64,000 nt of DNA from Paracoccaceae bacterium (GTDB lineage: Bacteria > Pseudomonadota > Alphaproteobacteria > Rhodobacterales > Rhodobacteraceae), in NCBI GenBank assembly GCA_024742695.1, contig JANSXY010000016.1:19402-83401 (forward strand). Reading direction: 5' to 3'. Position 1 is the first letter of the stretch; each line of letters begins with the position of its first letter. A model generated the notes under the pieces. It had not been told where the DNA came from. It worked only from the letters and a program-made list of their open reading frames with translations, and ran no database searches. Shown here piece after piece: positions 45,581 through 53,713 of the stretch. Position numbers and translations under genes: made by a program.

Positions 45581-46539
45581 TCCGCGCCCCTCCCGCTGAG
45601 GCCCGGCAGAGACGTTGCCGGGGCTGGGGCCGGCGCCGGGGCCGGGGCCGGATCGGGCTCCTGCCGCGGGCGCGGCTGCACCAGTGCCAGCCCGGCCATC
45701 ATAACGGCCAGCGCGGCCCAGACCGTCGGCGGGAACCGTTCGCCGAGGATCAGCATCGCCCAGACCACGCCGGACCCGGTGACGATGTAGGACACCTGCG
45801 CGGCGAAGACGGCCCCCGCGGAGCGCGCGATCCAGACGTAGAGCGAATAGGCCAGCGCATGCAGCAGCGACGAGGCGACCAGCGCGCGCTCGGGCGGCCC
45901 AAAACCCGCGAAGGGATCGATGAACTGGCCGGTGCCCAGCGCCAGCGGCAGCGCGATCACGGCGCCAATGCCGGATGCCAGCGCCAGCGCCGCGATCGGG
46001 TCCAGCCCGGCGGTGCCGTTGCGGGCGACGTAGTTGCCCTCGACCGCGTAGAGGAAGGGCGCGACAAGGGCCAGCGCGATCCACGGCGCGGCGCCGGCGG
46101 GCAGGCTTGCCTCCGGCAGGGCGATCAGCGCCACGCCGGCGATGCCGCACGCGAGCCCCGCCAGCCGCGCCAGCCCGAACCGGTCCATCCCGAGCCAGAG
46201 CGCGATCGGGAAGGCCAGCATCGGCACCGTGGAAATCAGGATCGACATCACGCCGGCGGGCAGATGCGCCACCGCGACATAGGATGCGGAATTCGGCATC
46301 ACCGTGCCGATCAGCGCGATGACCAGCCCGAAGCGTAGCGTCGCGGAGGTCAGCGGCACCCGCCGGCGGCGCAACGCCGTCAGGCCGCCCAGCAGGCCGA
46401 AGCCGATCACCAGCTGCCAGAAGATCAGCCCGAAATGCCCATGCCCGGTGGACACGGCGATCTTGCTGAGCGGCGAGGTCGCGCCCCAGGCGATGCCGGT
46501 GACGAGAAGCGCGGCGACGAGGCCGGCGCGTCCGGTCAC
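45577..46539 (-). CDS. EamA/DMT family transporter with a Pro-Ala tail
   Basis: The 320-residue protein has ten helices in two EamA halves (GAVFAAQVSYIVTGSGVVWA in the second). A cytoplasmic or periplasmic tail holds a PAPAPAPAPA run encoded by a short GGGGCC repeat (about 45617-45650) that may vary in length. Start GTG at 46539 overlaps the ymdB stop as GTGA; its own stop overlaps the SLC13 start the same way. Specificity is unknown. Confidence 0.82.
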   Translation of the reverse strand: MTGRAGLVAALLVTGIAWGATSPLSKIAVSTGHGHFGLIFWQLVIGFGLLGGLTALRRRRVPLTSATLRFGLVIALIGTVMPNSASYVAVAHLPAGVMSILISTVPMLAFPIALWLGMDRFGLARLAGLACGIAGVALIALPEASLPAGAAPWIALALVAPFLYAVEGNYVARNGTAGLDPIAALALASGIGAVIALPLALGTGQFIDPFAGFGPPERALVASSLLHALAYSLYVWIARSAGAVFAAQVSYIVTGSGVVWAMLILGERFPPTVWAALAVMMAGLALVQPRPRQEPDPAPAPAPAPAPATSLPGLSGRGAE

Positions 46540-47348
46540 GGCCCGGCCCCCTGCAAGAGCCCCCCGGCGCGGACCGGCGCGATCCGCCGCGCCTTGCCGG
46601 TGCGGTCGTCGGTTTCGACGAAGACGCCCGCCAGCGTCGCCTCGCCCTTGGCCGGGGTGAAACGGTCCTTGCTCATTCCCGTCACGAAACGGCGCATCGG
46701 TTCGAGCTTGTCCATCCCGATCACCGAGTTGTAGTCGCCGCACATCCCGGCATCGGTCAGGTAGCCCGCGCCGCCCGGCAGGATCATCGCGTCGGCGGTG
46801 GGCACATGGGTATGGGTGCCGACGACAAGGCTGGCGCGGCCGTCGCACCAGTGGCCCATCGCCATCTTCTCGCTCGTCGCCTCGCAATGCATGTCGACCA
46901 GCACGGCCTGCGCCAGCCCGCCCAGCGGGTAACTCTTCAGCGCACCGTCGATGGCCGAGAACGGATCGTCGAAGGGCCGCTTCATGAACACCTGCCCCAG
47001 GACCTGCGCGACCAGGATCTTGCGTCCCCCGGCGGCGTCGAACACCCGGGCGCCGCGACCGGGCGCGCCGCGGGCATAGTTCAGGGGCCGCAGGATGCGT
47101 GGCTCGGTCTCGATGAACGACAGCATGTCCTTCTGGTCGAAGGCATGGTCGCCCAGCGTGATGCAATCCGCCCCGGCGGCAAGCATCGCGCGGGCATGGT
47201 CGGGCGAGAGCCCCGAGCCGGAGGTCGCGTTCTCGCCGTTGACCACGACGAAGTCCAGCTTCCACGCCTCCCGAAGCGCCGGCAGCCGCCCGGTGATCGC
47301 CGCGCGGCCAGCCCGGCCCATGACATCGCCCAGAAACAGGATCCTCAT
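46536..47348 (-). CDS. ymdB: YmdB-family metallophosphoesterase
   Basis: The 270-residue enzyme begins MRILFLGDVMGRAGR and holds the metal-binding NGENATSGSGLSP, LGDHAFDQ, DMHCEATSEK and GTHTHVPTAD segments. YmdB proteins are phosphodiesterases, reported to hydrolyse 2',3'-cyclic nucleotides. 5-formyl-THF cyclo-ligase lies 56 bases upstream; this pairing is common in alphaproteobacteria as far as I recall. The next gene overlaps its stop. Confidence 0.9.
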   Translation of the reverse strand: MRILFLGDVMGRAGRAAITGRLPALREAWKLDFVVVNGENATSGSGLSPDHARAMLAAGADCITLGDHAFDQKDMLSFIETEPRILRPLNYARGAPGRGARVFDAAGGRKILVAQVLGQVFMKRPFDDPFSAIDGALKSYPLGGLAQAVLVDMHCEATSEKMAMGHWCDGRASLVVGTHTHVPTADAMILPGGAGYLTDAGMCGDYNSVIGMDKLEPMRRFVTGMSKDRFTPAKGEATLAGVFVETDDRTGKARRIAPVRAGGLLQGAGP

Positions 47349-47404
47349 GGCGTTGGGCTTAGGGGCCGGTGGGCCATTCGGCAAGGGATATTGGTGAAAC
47401 GCGA

Positions 47405-47971
47405 TTAACCGCGGATCACCCCTGCCTCGGTCACGACGAGATCGAGTGGCTGGTCGGTGGCCTCGATCGGAACCTCGGCGACCTCCTGCGCGGCGAAGGC
47501 GAAGCCGATGGCGGTGACCGGGCCTCGGGCGCGCAAGCCCTCCAGCGTCCGGTCGTAGAACCCGCCGCCATAGCCCATCCGGTAAAGCCGCCGGTCGAAG
47601 GCCAGAAGCGGCACGATCAGCACCGCGGGTTCCAGCCAGGCGCCGCAAACCGGAATGCGCGCCCCGAAGGCGCCGTCTTCCAGCGCGCAGTCCGGCGTCC
47701 ATTCCCGAAACCTGAGCGGTTGCGCCTGACCGGGGATCACCGGCACGCAGACCCGCCCGCCGGCGGCGGCATGGCGCGCCATCGCCGGCAGCGGGTCGAT
47801 CTCGGTCCGCATCGGCATGTAGCCTGCCAGAACCTGCCCGGCATGGTCGGCCAGCACGCCCGCCAGAACCTCGGCCGCCGCGCCCTGCCCGGCGGCAAAG
47901 GCCGTCTTGCGGGCGGCGAAGGCGGCCTTGCGGGCCCCGGCCTTGCGCGCGGCCAGCGCGTCGTCCCTCAC
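47405..47971 (-). CDS. ygfA: 5-formyltetrahydrofolate cyclo-ligase
   Basis: The 188-residue enzyme converts 5-formyl-THF to methenyl-THF with ATP. The signature MGYGGGFYDRTL is at about 138-149, with LIVPLLAFDRRLYR before it. The N-terminus (LAARKAGARKAAFAARKTAF) has repeated Ala/Arg/Lys; the usual ATP-binding lysine and arginines fall here. It starts at GTG overlapping the mgtE stop as GTGA. I looked for 6S RNA, often next to this gene in proteobacteria, but there is no room for it. Confidence 0.9.
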   Translation of the reverse strand: MRDDALAARKAGARKAAFAARKTAFAAGQGAAAEVLAGVLADHAGQVLAGYMPMRTEIDPLPAMARHAAAGGRVCVPVIPGQAQPLRFREWTPDCALEDGAFGARIPVCGAWLEPAVLIVPLLAFDRRLYRMGYGGGFYDRTLEGLRARGPVTAIGFAFAAQEVAEVPIEATDQPLDLVVTEAGVIRG

Positions 47972-49350
47972 AGCAGCACCACCGAGGCGAGGCCGAGGAA
48001 GGCGAAGAAACCCACCACGTCGGTCACCGTCGTCACGAACGGGCCGGAGGCCAGCGCCGGGTCCACCCCGAACCGGTCCAAAAGGATCGGGATCACGATG
48101 CCCCCCAGCGCCGCCGCGACCAGCGTCAGCAGCATCGCCAGCGCGATCACCGCCGCCAGCATCGGCACCCCGAACCAGACCGCCGCCACCCCGGCCATGA
48201 TCACCCCGAAGCCGAGGCCGTTGATCGCGCCCACCGCCAGTTCCCGCCGGATCACCCGCCAGGCGTTGCGCACCGTCAGGTCGCGCGTCGCGATCGAGCG
48301 CACCGCGACGGTCATCGACTGGGTGCCGGCGTTGCCGCCCATCGAGGCGACGATCGGCATCAGCACGGCCAGCGCCACCAGCCTGTCGATCTCGTCGGCG
48401 AACTGCGCGATCACGACCGAGGCGAGGATCGCCGTGATCAGGTTGACGAACAGCCACACGAAGCGCAGCCGCGCGGTTTCCAGCACCCGGTCGGCGAGGC
48501 TTTCGTCGCCGACCCCGGCGAGGCGCAGGATGTCCTCCTCGTGTTCCTCGTCGAGCACCGCCATCGCGTCGTCGATCGTGATGACGCCGACCAGCCGCTC
48601 GGTCTCGTCGACCACAGGCACCGAGATCAGGTGATACTGGTTGAAGGCATAGGCCACATCGCCTTCCTCGTCGGTCACCTTCACGCTGCGGAAACTGTCC
48701 TCGACGATGTCCCTGAGCTTCACCGCGCGGGCCGAGGACAGAAGCCGGCCAAGCGTGACATAGGCCACCGGCCGATGCCGCGGATCGACGAGGATGACGT
48801 GGTAGAACTGGTCGGGCAGCCAGTCTTCGGCCCGCAGGAAATCGATCGTCTCGCCGACCGTCCAGTGTTCCGGCGCGGTCACCACCTCGCGCTGCATCAG
48901 GCGGCCGGCGGAGTATTCCGGGTAGGTCAGCGATTGCTGGACGGCGGCGCGATCGCTTTCCTCCAGCGCGTCGAGGATGATGTCCTGCTGCGGTCGGTCG
49001 AGATCCTCGATCAGGTCGACGACATCGTCGCTGTCCAGTTCGCGGACGGCTTCGGCCAGCACCTCGCGCGGCAGGTACTCGATGACCTCCTCGCGCAGCG
49101 CCTCGTCAAGCTCGGACAGCGTGTCGCCGTCGATCTCGCCCGACCACAACCGCAAGAGCGCACGACGTTCCGATCCGCCGATCTGTTCCAGAAGGTCGGC
49201 GATGTCGGCGGCGTGGAGATCCTCGAGCAGGCTGGCGAGGGCGATCGAATCCCCGGCCTCGACGGCATCGAGGATCGCCGCGACGACACGGCTGTCGAGG
49301 CCCCAATCCTCGTCCTCGCGCTCGGTCTGTTGCGCCTGACCCTCGGCCAT
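47968..49350 (-). CDS. mgtE: Magnesium transporter MgtE
   Basis: The 460-residue channel has the cytoplasmic N domain of helical repeats (to about 150), a CBS pair (about 155-280) and five membrane helices with the pore motif MPIVASMGGNAGTQS. The acidic N and CBS regions sense cytosolic Mg2+ and close the pore. It leads the operon mgtE-5FCL-ymdB-EamA-SLC13. A leader riboswitch was sought in the 122 bases upstream and not seen. Confidence 0.95.
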   Translation of the reverse strand: MAEGQAQQTEREDEDWGLDSRVVAAILDAVEAGDSIALASLLEDLHAADIADLLEQIGGSERRALLRLWSGEIDGDTLSELDEALREEVIEYLPREVLAEAVRELDSDDVVDLIEDLDRPQQDIILDALEESDRAAVQQSLTYPEYSAGRLMQREVVTAPEHWTVGETIDFLRAEDWLPDQFYHVILVDPRHRPVAYVTLGRLLSSARAVKLRDIVEDSFRSVKVTDEEGDVAYAFNQYHLISVPVVDETERLVGVITIDDAMAVLDEEHEEDILRLAGVGDESLADRVLETARLRFVWLFVNLITAILASVVIAQFADEIDRLVALAVLMPIVASMGGNAGTQSMTVAVRSIATRDLTVRNAWRVIRRELAVGAINGLGFGVIMAGVAAVWFGVPMLAAVIALAMLLTLVAAALGGIVIPILLDRFGVDPALASGPFVTTVTDVVGFFAFLGLASVVLL

Positions 49351-49472
49351 GTCTTACCCCGATGTCACGGATTGGCCGGACCATAGCGGAAGGTGTTTTT
49401 GGAAAACAGGGAGAAAGGCGGGTTTCGCGCGCCGGCTTTTGCCTTACCCTGCCAGGGTGAATGGAGAGCGCG

Positions 49473-50762
49473 ATGACCGACCTGATCCTGGGCCAGACCC
49501 TGTGCTTCGCCGGCGACCCGTTGATCGACGGGCCGGGGGCGGCCCGCCACGCGGCGCGCGGCGGCGTGCTGGTGCGCGACGGCCGGATCGCGGCGCTGGG
49601 CGAGGCCGGGGCGCTGCGGGCCGCGCATCCGCAAGCGCGCGTCACGGACTACGGCGACGCGCTGATCTCGGCGGGCTTCGTCGACGCCCATGCACATTAT
49701 CCGCAGACCGCGATCATCGCCTCCTGGGGCAAGCGGCTGATCGACTGGCTGAACACCTACACCTTCCCCGAGGAGATGCGCTTTGCCGATCCGGCCCATG
49801 CCGAGAAGATCGCGGGGCGCCACCTCGACCTGTTGATCGCGCATGGCACCACGACGGTGGCCAGCTACTGCACGATCCACCCCGAGAGCGTCGAGGCCTT
49901 CTTCGCGGCGGCCGAGGCGCGCGGGATGCGGGTTCTGGCGGGCAAGACCTGCATGGATCGCAACGCGCCCGAGGGGCTGCGCGACACCGCGCAATCGGCC
50001 TATGACGACAGCAAGGCGCTGCTGCGCCGCTGGCACGGGCGCGGGCGCGCGGACTACGTGATAACGCCGCGGTTCGCGCCGACGTCGACGCCCGAACAGC
50101 TTGCCGCACTGGGGGCGCTGTGGGCCGAACACCCCGATTGCCTGATGCAGACGCATCTGAGCGAACAAGTCGACGAGATCGCCTGGGTGAAGTCGCTTTA
50201 CCCCGCGGCGCGCGACTACCTCGACATCTACGAGACACACGGGTTGCTGGGCCCGCGCGCGGTTTACGGCCACGCGATTCACCTGGAGCCGCGCGAACGT
50301 GCCCGGCTGGCCGAAACCGGCGCGGCGCTGGTGCATTGCCCGACCTCGAACACCTTCATCGGCTCCGGCCTGTTCGACATGGCCGGGCTGGCGGCGGAAG
50401 GCCAGCGGATCGGGCTGGCGACCGATACCGGCGGCGGATCGTCGTTCTCGATGCTGCGGACGATGGCGGCGGCCTACGAGATCGCGCAGCTGCGGCACGC
50501 CGCTCTGCACCCCTCGGCATTGTGGTGGCTGGCGACGCAGGGCGCCGCGCGGGCGCTGCGGATCGACGATCGGGTCGGCAATCTCGCCGTGGGGATGGAG
50601 GCGGACATGGTGGTGATCGACCTTGGCTCCACCCCCGCCATCGCCCAGCGGGTGGCGCAGGCCGGGGATATCTGGGAGGCCGTGTTCCCGACGATCATGA
50701 TGGGCGATGACCGCGCGGTGCGCGCCACCTGGATCGCGGGGCGCGAGGTCTCGAAAGCCTAG
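49473..50762 (+). CDS. guaD: Guanine deaminase
   Basis: This 429-residue amidohydrolase turns guanine into xanthine. Zinc and catalytic motifs are FVDAHAHYPQT, MQTHLSEQ, GHAIHLEP and ATDTGGGSSFS, with the guanine-specific WLNTYTFPEE segment. I chose the ATG at 49473 because GGAGAG lies 4 bases ahead; an in-frame ATG at 49461 is less well placed. It ends tail to tail with the 8-oxoguanine deaminase gene, sharing four bases. Confidence 0.92.
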   Translation: MTDLILGQTLCFAGDPLIDGPGAARHAARGGVLVRDGRIAALGEAGALRAAHPQARVTDYGDALISAGFVDAHAHYPQTAIIASWGKRLIDWLNTYTFPEEMRFADPAHAEKIAGRHLDLLIAHGTTTVASYCTIHPESVEAFFAAAEARGMRVLAGKTCMDRNAPEGLRDTAQSAYDDSKALLRRWHGRGRADYVITPRFAPTSTPEQLAALGALWAEHPDCLMQTHLSEQVDEIAWVKSLYPAARDYLDIYETHGLLGPRAVYGHAIHLEPRERARLAETGAALVHCPTSNTFIGSGLFDMAGLAAEGQRIGLATDTGGGSSFSMLRTMAAAYEIAQLRHAALHPSALWWLATQGAARALRIDDRVGNLAVGMEADMVVIDLGSTPAIAQRVAQAGDIWEAVFPTIMMGDDRAVRATWIAGREVSKA

Positions 50763-52105
50763 GCGCCCTCGGCCAGGCGGCGCGCGAGACGGGTCTGCAC
50801 CTCGATCACCCGCGGCAGGTCGATGGTCGCGAGTTGCCCGTCGCGCACCACCTGCCGGCCCTCGACGAAGAGATCGCGCACCCGGCCGGGGCCGCACAGG
50901 ACCAGCGCCGCGACCGGATCCCAGGCCCCGGCGGCCTCGACCCCGGCCATGTCCCAGATCGCCAGATCGGCGCGCATCCCCGGCGCGATTCGCCCGCAAT
51001 CGTCGCGGCCCAGCACCTCCGCGCCGCCGCGGGTGGCCAGGCGCAGCGCCTCGCGCGGGCTCATCGCGTCAGCGCCCAGGGCGACCCGCTGCAAGAGCAT
51101 CGCCTGCCGCGCTTCGCCGATCAGGCTGCCCGCGTCGTTCGAGGCCGATCCGTCGACACCCAGCCCGACCCGGACGCCGGCGTCGCGCATCGCCCGCACC
51201 GGCGCGATGCCCGATCCCAGCCGGCAATTCGAACAGGGGCAATGCGCCACCCCGGTGCGGCTGCGCGCGAACAGCCCGATCTCCGCCGTGTCGAGCTTCA
51301 CGCAATGCGCGTGCCAGACATCCGGCCCGGTCCAGCCGAGATCCTCGGCATACTGGCCCGGCCGGCAGCCGAACCGGGCCAGCGAATAGGCGACATCCTC
51401 CTCGTTCTCGGCCAGGTGGGTGTGCAACATCACGCCCTTGTCGCGCGCCAGCAGCGCCGCGTCGCGCATCAACTCGCGGCTGACGGAGAACGGCGAACAG
51501 GGCGCAACGCCGATGCGGATCATCGCGCCATTGCTGGAATCGTGAAAGGAATCAATCACCCTTATGCAATCGGACAGGATGGAATGTTCGTTTTCCACAA
51601 GACTGTCAGGCGGCAACCCGCCCGAGCTTTCGCCGATCGACATCCCGCCGCGGGTGGCGTGAAGCCGCAGGCCGACGTCTCTGGCGGCATCGATCGTATC
51701 GTCGAGCCGCGCGCCGTTGGGATAGAGGTAGAGGTGATCGGACGTCAGTGCGCAACCGCTCAGCGCCAGTTCCGCCAGCCCGACGAGGGCCGAGACGCGG
51801 ACCTCCTCCGGCCCCATGCGCGCCCAGATCGGGTAAAGCCGGCGCAGCCAGCCGAACAGCAGCGCATCCTGTGCGCCCGGCACCGCGCGGGTCAGCGTCT
51901 GGTAGAGATGGTGGTGGGTGTTCACCAGCCCCGGCGTGACCACGCAGCCTCGCGCCTCCACCACCTCGGCCCCCGGCGCGGCGAGGTTCACGCCCACCGC
52001 CGCCACCGCGCCGCCCCGGATCAACACGTCGGCGCCGGCCAGCTCGCGACCCTCGTCGTCCATCGTGACGATGGCCTCGGCGCGGCGGATCAGCACGTCG
52101 ACCAT
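50759..52105 (-). CDS. 8-oxoguanine deaminase
   Basis: The 448-residue cog0402 amidohydrolase has NTHHHLYQTLTRA, HTHLAENEED, HAHCVKLD and GLGVDGSASND. The YLYPNGARLDDTID and MSIGESSGGLPPDSL stretches match the 8-oxoguanine deaminase group. It removes the amino group of free 8-oxoguanine from DNA repair or nucleotide turnover. The ATG is 4 bases after the hisN stop, with AGAGGG inside the end of hisN. It ends overlapping guaD. Confidence 0.85.
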   Translation of the reverse strand: MVDVLIRRAEAIVTMDDEGRELAGADVLIRGGAVAAVGVNLAAPGAEVVEARGCVVTPGLVNTHHHLYQTLTRAVPGAQDALLFGWLRRLYPIWARMGPEEVRVSALVGLAELALSGCALTSDHLYLYPNGARLDDTIDAARDVGLRLHATRGGMSIGESSGGLPPDSLVENEHSILSDCIRVIDSFHDSSNGAMIRIGVAPCSPFSVSRELMRDAALLARDKGVMLHTHLAENEEDVAYSLARFGCRPGQYAEDLGWTGPDVWHAHCVKLDTAEIGLFARSRTGVAHCPCSNCRLGSGIAPVRAMRDAGVRVGLGVDGSASNDAGSLIGEARQAMLLQRVALGADAMSPREALRLATRGGAEVLGRDDCGRIAPGMRADLAIWDMAGVEAAGAWDPVAALVLCGPGRVRDLFVEGRQVVRDGQLATIDLPRVIEVQTRLARRLAEGA

Positions 52106-52109
52106 GCGC

Positions 52110-52922
52110 CTAACCCTCTGGCGTAGCTTCGAGAATCGCCAGCGCGGCGGCATGGATCGCGGCGTTGGCGGCGGCCAGCACCCGGCCGCCATCCTGCGCC
52201 GGGCCGCCGCGCCAATCGGTGACGATGCCGCCCGCGGCCTCGATCACGGCAATCGGGGCCTGCACGTCATAGGCCTGCAACCCCGCCTCGACGACAAGAT
52301 CGACCGTTCCGGCGGCGACGAGTGCGTAGGCGTAGCAATCCATCCCGTAGCGCGTCAGCCGAACCTCGGCCGAAAGCCGCCGGAAAGCTTCGGCTTCGGC
52401 CCTGGTGCCGACCTCGGGAAAGGTCGAGAACAGGATCGCCTCGGCCAGCGGCCGGGGCGGCCGCGCCTGGAGCGCCGCCGTTCCCATCGGTCCGGTGACC
52501 TCGGCGTGACCGAAGCCGCCGCTGAACCGCTCGCCGATATAGGGCTGGTCGATCACACCGTAGATCGGGCCACTGGCGTCCGACACGGCGATCAGCACGC
52601 CCCATGTCGGCGTTCCGGCAAGATAGGCGCGGGTACCGTCGATCGGGTCGATCACCCAGGTCAGGCCGCTGGTGCCGGACACGGCGCCGAATTCCTCGCC
52701 CAGAAGCGCATCCATCGGCCGCCGCCGCGCCAGGACCGCACGCATCGCCTGTTCGGCCGCGCGGTCGCCTTCGGTCACCGGGTCGAAGTGCAGCGCTTCC
52801 TTGGTGGCGGCCTGGAGGTCGGCCGCGCGGAAATGCCTGAGCGTCTCGGAGCGCGCGGCATCCGCGAGCGCGTGCGCCGTCGCGACGAGATCGTCGCGCA
52901 GAACCGGGTCGAATGATGGCAT
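52110..52922 (-). CDS. hisN: Histidinol-phosphatase (inositol monophosphatase family)
   Basis: The 270-residue phosphatase has GEEFGAVSG, the metal motif WVIDPIDGTRAYLAG, and GMDCYAYALVAAGTVDLVVE (20 residues). The later AYDVQAPIAVIEAAGG is the HisN form rather than the WDxAA of inositol phosphatases. It removes phosphate from histidinol phosphate in histidine synthesis. It is 4 bases upstream of the 8-oxoguanine deaminase gene. The ATG is at 52922; the sequence further upstream is not family-like. Confidence 0.88.
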   Translation of the reverse strand: MPSFDPVLRDDLVATAHALADAARSETLRHFRAADLQAATKEALHFDPVTEGDRAAEQAMRAVLARRRPMDALLGEEFGAVSGTSGLTWVIDPIDGTRAYLAGTPTWGVLIAVSDASGPIYGVIDQPYIGERFSGGFGHAEVTGPMGTAALQARPPRPLAEAILFSTFPEVGTRAEAEAFRRLSAEVRLTRYGMDCYAYALVAAGTVDLVVEAGLQAYDVQAPIAVIEAAGGIVTDWRGGPAQDGGRVLAAANAAIHAAALAILEATPEG

Positions 52923-53025
52923 CGCGGCCTCCGCAGTCCGTGCCAGCGCTAGAAGCACCGACGGCGGAGGTCAAGCGCCACGGCTTGCGCCCGACCACCC
53001 GGCCGGGCGCGAGCCGCGATGTCCG

Positions 53026-53388
53026 TCAGGCCACGTCTGACAGGACGCGGGCCAGTTCGAAAAGCCGCCGGCGCTGCGCTTCCGGGATCGCGTAGTAGGA
53101 CCGCAGGAGTTGCAGGGCCTCCTTGTCGGCGAGGATATCGCCCTCGAGTTCCTCGGCGGGATGCGTGGCCGGGTCCAGCCCCTCGAAGAAGAAGCTGATC
53201 TGCACGCCCAGCGCGTCGGAGATGTCCCAAAGCCGCGAGGCCGAGACGCGGTTCATGCCCGTTTCGTACTTCTGGATCTGCTGGAACTTGATGCCGACCT
53301 TGTCGGCCAGTTGCTGCTGGGTCATGCCCACCATCCAGCGGCGATGACGAATGCGCTTGCCGACATGAGCGTCTACGGGATGTTTCAT
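53026..53388 (-). CDS. XRE-family transcriptional regulator
   Basis: The 120-residue protein is a single XRE helix-turn-helix at about 12-66 (GMTQQQLADKVGIKFQQIQK, 20 residues) followed by a short helical tail (about 75-120) that may dimerise. GGAGGACC lies before the ATG. A near-perfect sigma-54 promoter sits 34-49 bases upstream, with a dyad behind it, so nitrogen or another sigma-54 signal may control it. hisN follows 103 bases downstream. Targets are unknown. Confidence 0.9.
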   Translation of the reverse strand: MKHPVDAHVGKRIRHRRWMVGMTQQQLADKVGIKFQQIQKYETGMNRVSASRLWDISDALGVQISFFFEGLDPATHPAEELEGDILADKEALQLLRSYYAIPEAQRRRLFELARVLSDVA

Positions 53389-53421
53389 TTTGGTCCTCCA
53401 AATTCCTGCATCTCTGAATAA

Positions 53422-53437
53422 GCAATTAGCGTGCCAA
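53422..53437 (-). promoter_or_regulatory. Sigma-54-like promoter of the XRE gene
   Basis: On the minus strand TTGGCACG, four bases and TTGC match the -24/-12 consensus without a mismatch in the conserved bases. Transcription would begin near 53410, about 22 bases before the ATG. Confidence 0.6.
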
Positions 53438-53449
53438 CTCGGGGCGTCG

Positions 53450-53467
53450 CCGCAAGAAATCTTGCGG
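53450..53467. promoter_or_regulatory. Dyad upstream of the sigma-54-like promoter
   Basis: CCGCAAG-AAAT-CTTGCGG is a perfect 7-bp inverted repeat, 13 bases upstream of the -24 element. It could be an operator for the XRE protein or a site for an activator. Confidence 0.45.
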
Positions 53468-53577
53468 GTTTCGCGAATTGGACAGGGTTTCACCCTGGGT
53501 TGCACGCCGAATGGGGCACTCGCCCGACGTCAATCCAAGGGCGGCACGCCGACCCGGACGGTCGCGCGAGACGTGTA

Positions 53578-53634
53578 TCGCAAATCGCAACGCGAAATGC
53601 AAAACACACGCCATGGGAGATTCGCAAATCGCAA
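53578..53634. repeat. Two TCGCAAATCGCAA direct repeats
   Basis: Identical 13-mers at 53578-53590 and 53622-53634 are 44 bases apart, about four helical turns. Another GCAAA-like element (ATGCAAAAC) lies between. They sit 80-136 bases upstream of the quinone reductase ATG. Confidence 0.5.
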
Positions 53635-53713
53635 TGCCCGGACGGCCCGCCGCAAGCTGGCCAAGCCCGCCGGCCGCGGATAGGCTTCACCGCAGATCAC
53701 CGGCAGGGGCAGG

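Larger units (their letters stand above)
53389..53713. other. 325-base regulatory stretch between the XRE and quinone reductase genes
   Basis: No gene is apparent. The stretch holds, from left to right, the sigma-54-like element, a 7-bp dyad and two direct TCGCAAATCGCAA repeats, all listed separately. It is poorer in GC than its surroundings around 53400-53440 and 53575-53640. Confidence 0.6.

Noticed and set aside
45617..45650. GGGGCC repeats as a CRISPR-like or mobile element
   Set aside because: They encode an in-frame Pro-Ala run inside a transporter gene; no spacers exist.
47349..47404. Possible 6S RNA next to the 5-formyl-THF cyclo-ligase gene
   Set aside because: The gap is only 56 bases, and the other side overlaps mgtE.
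49351..49472. Magnesium riboswitch before mgtE
   Set aside because: The 122-base gap shows no M-box pattern or strong stem series.
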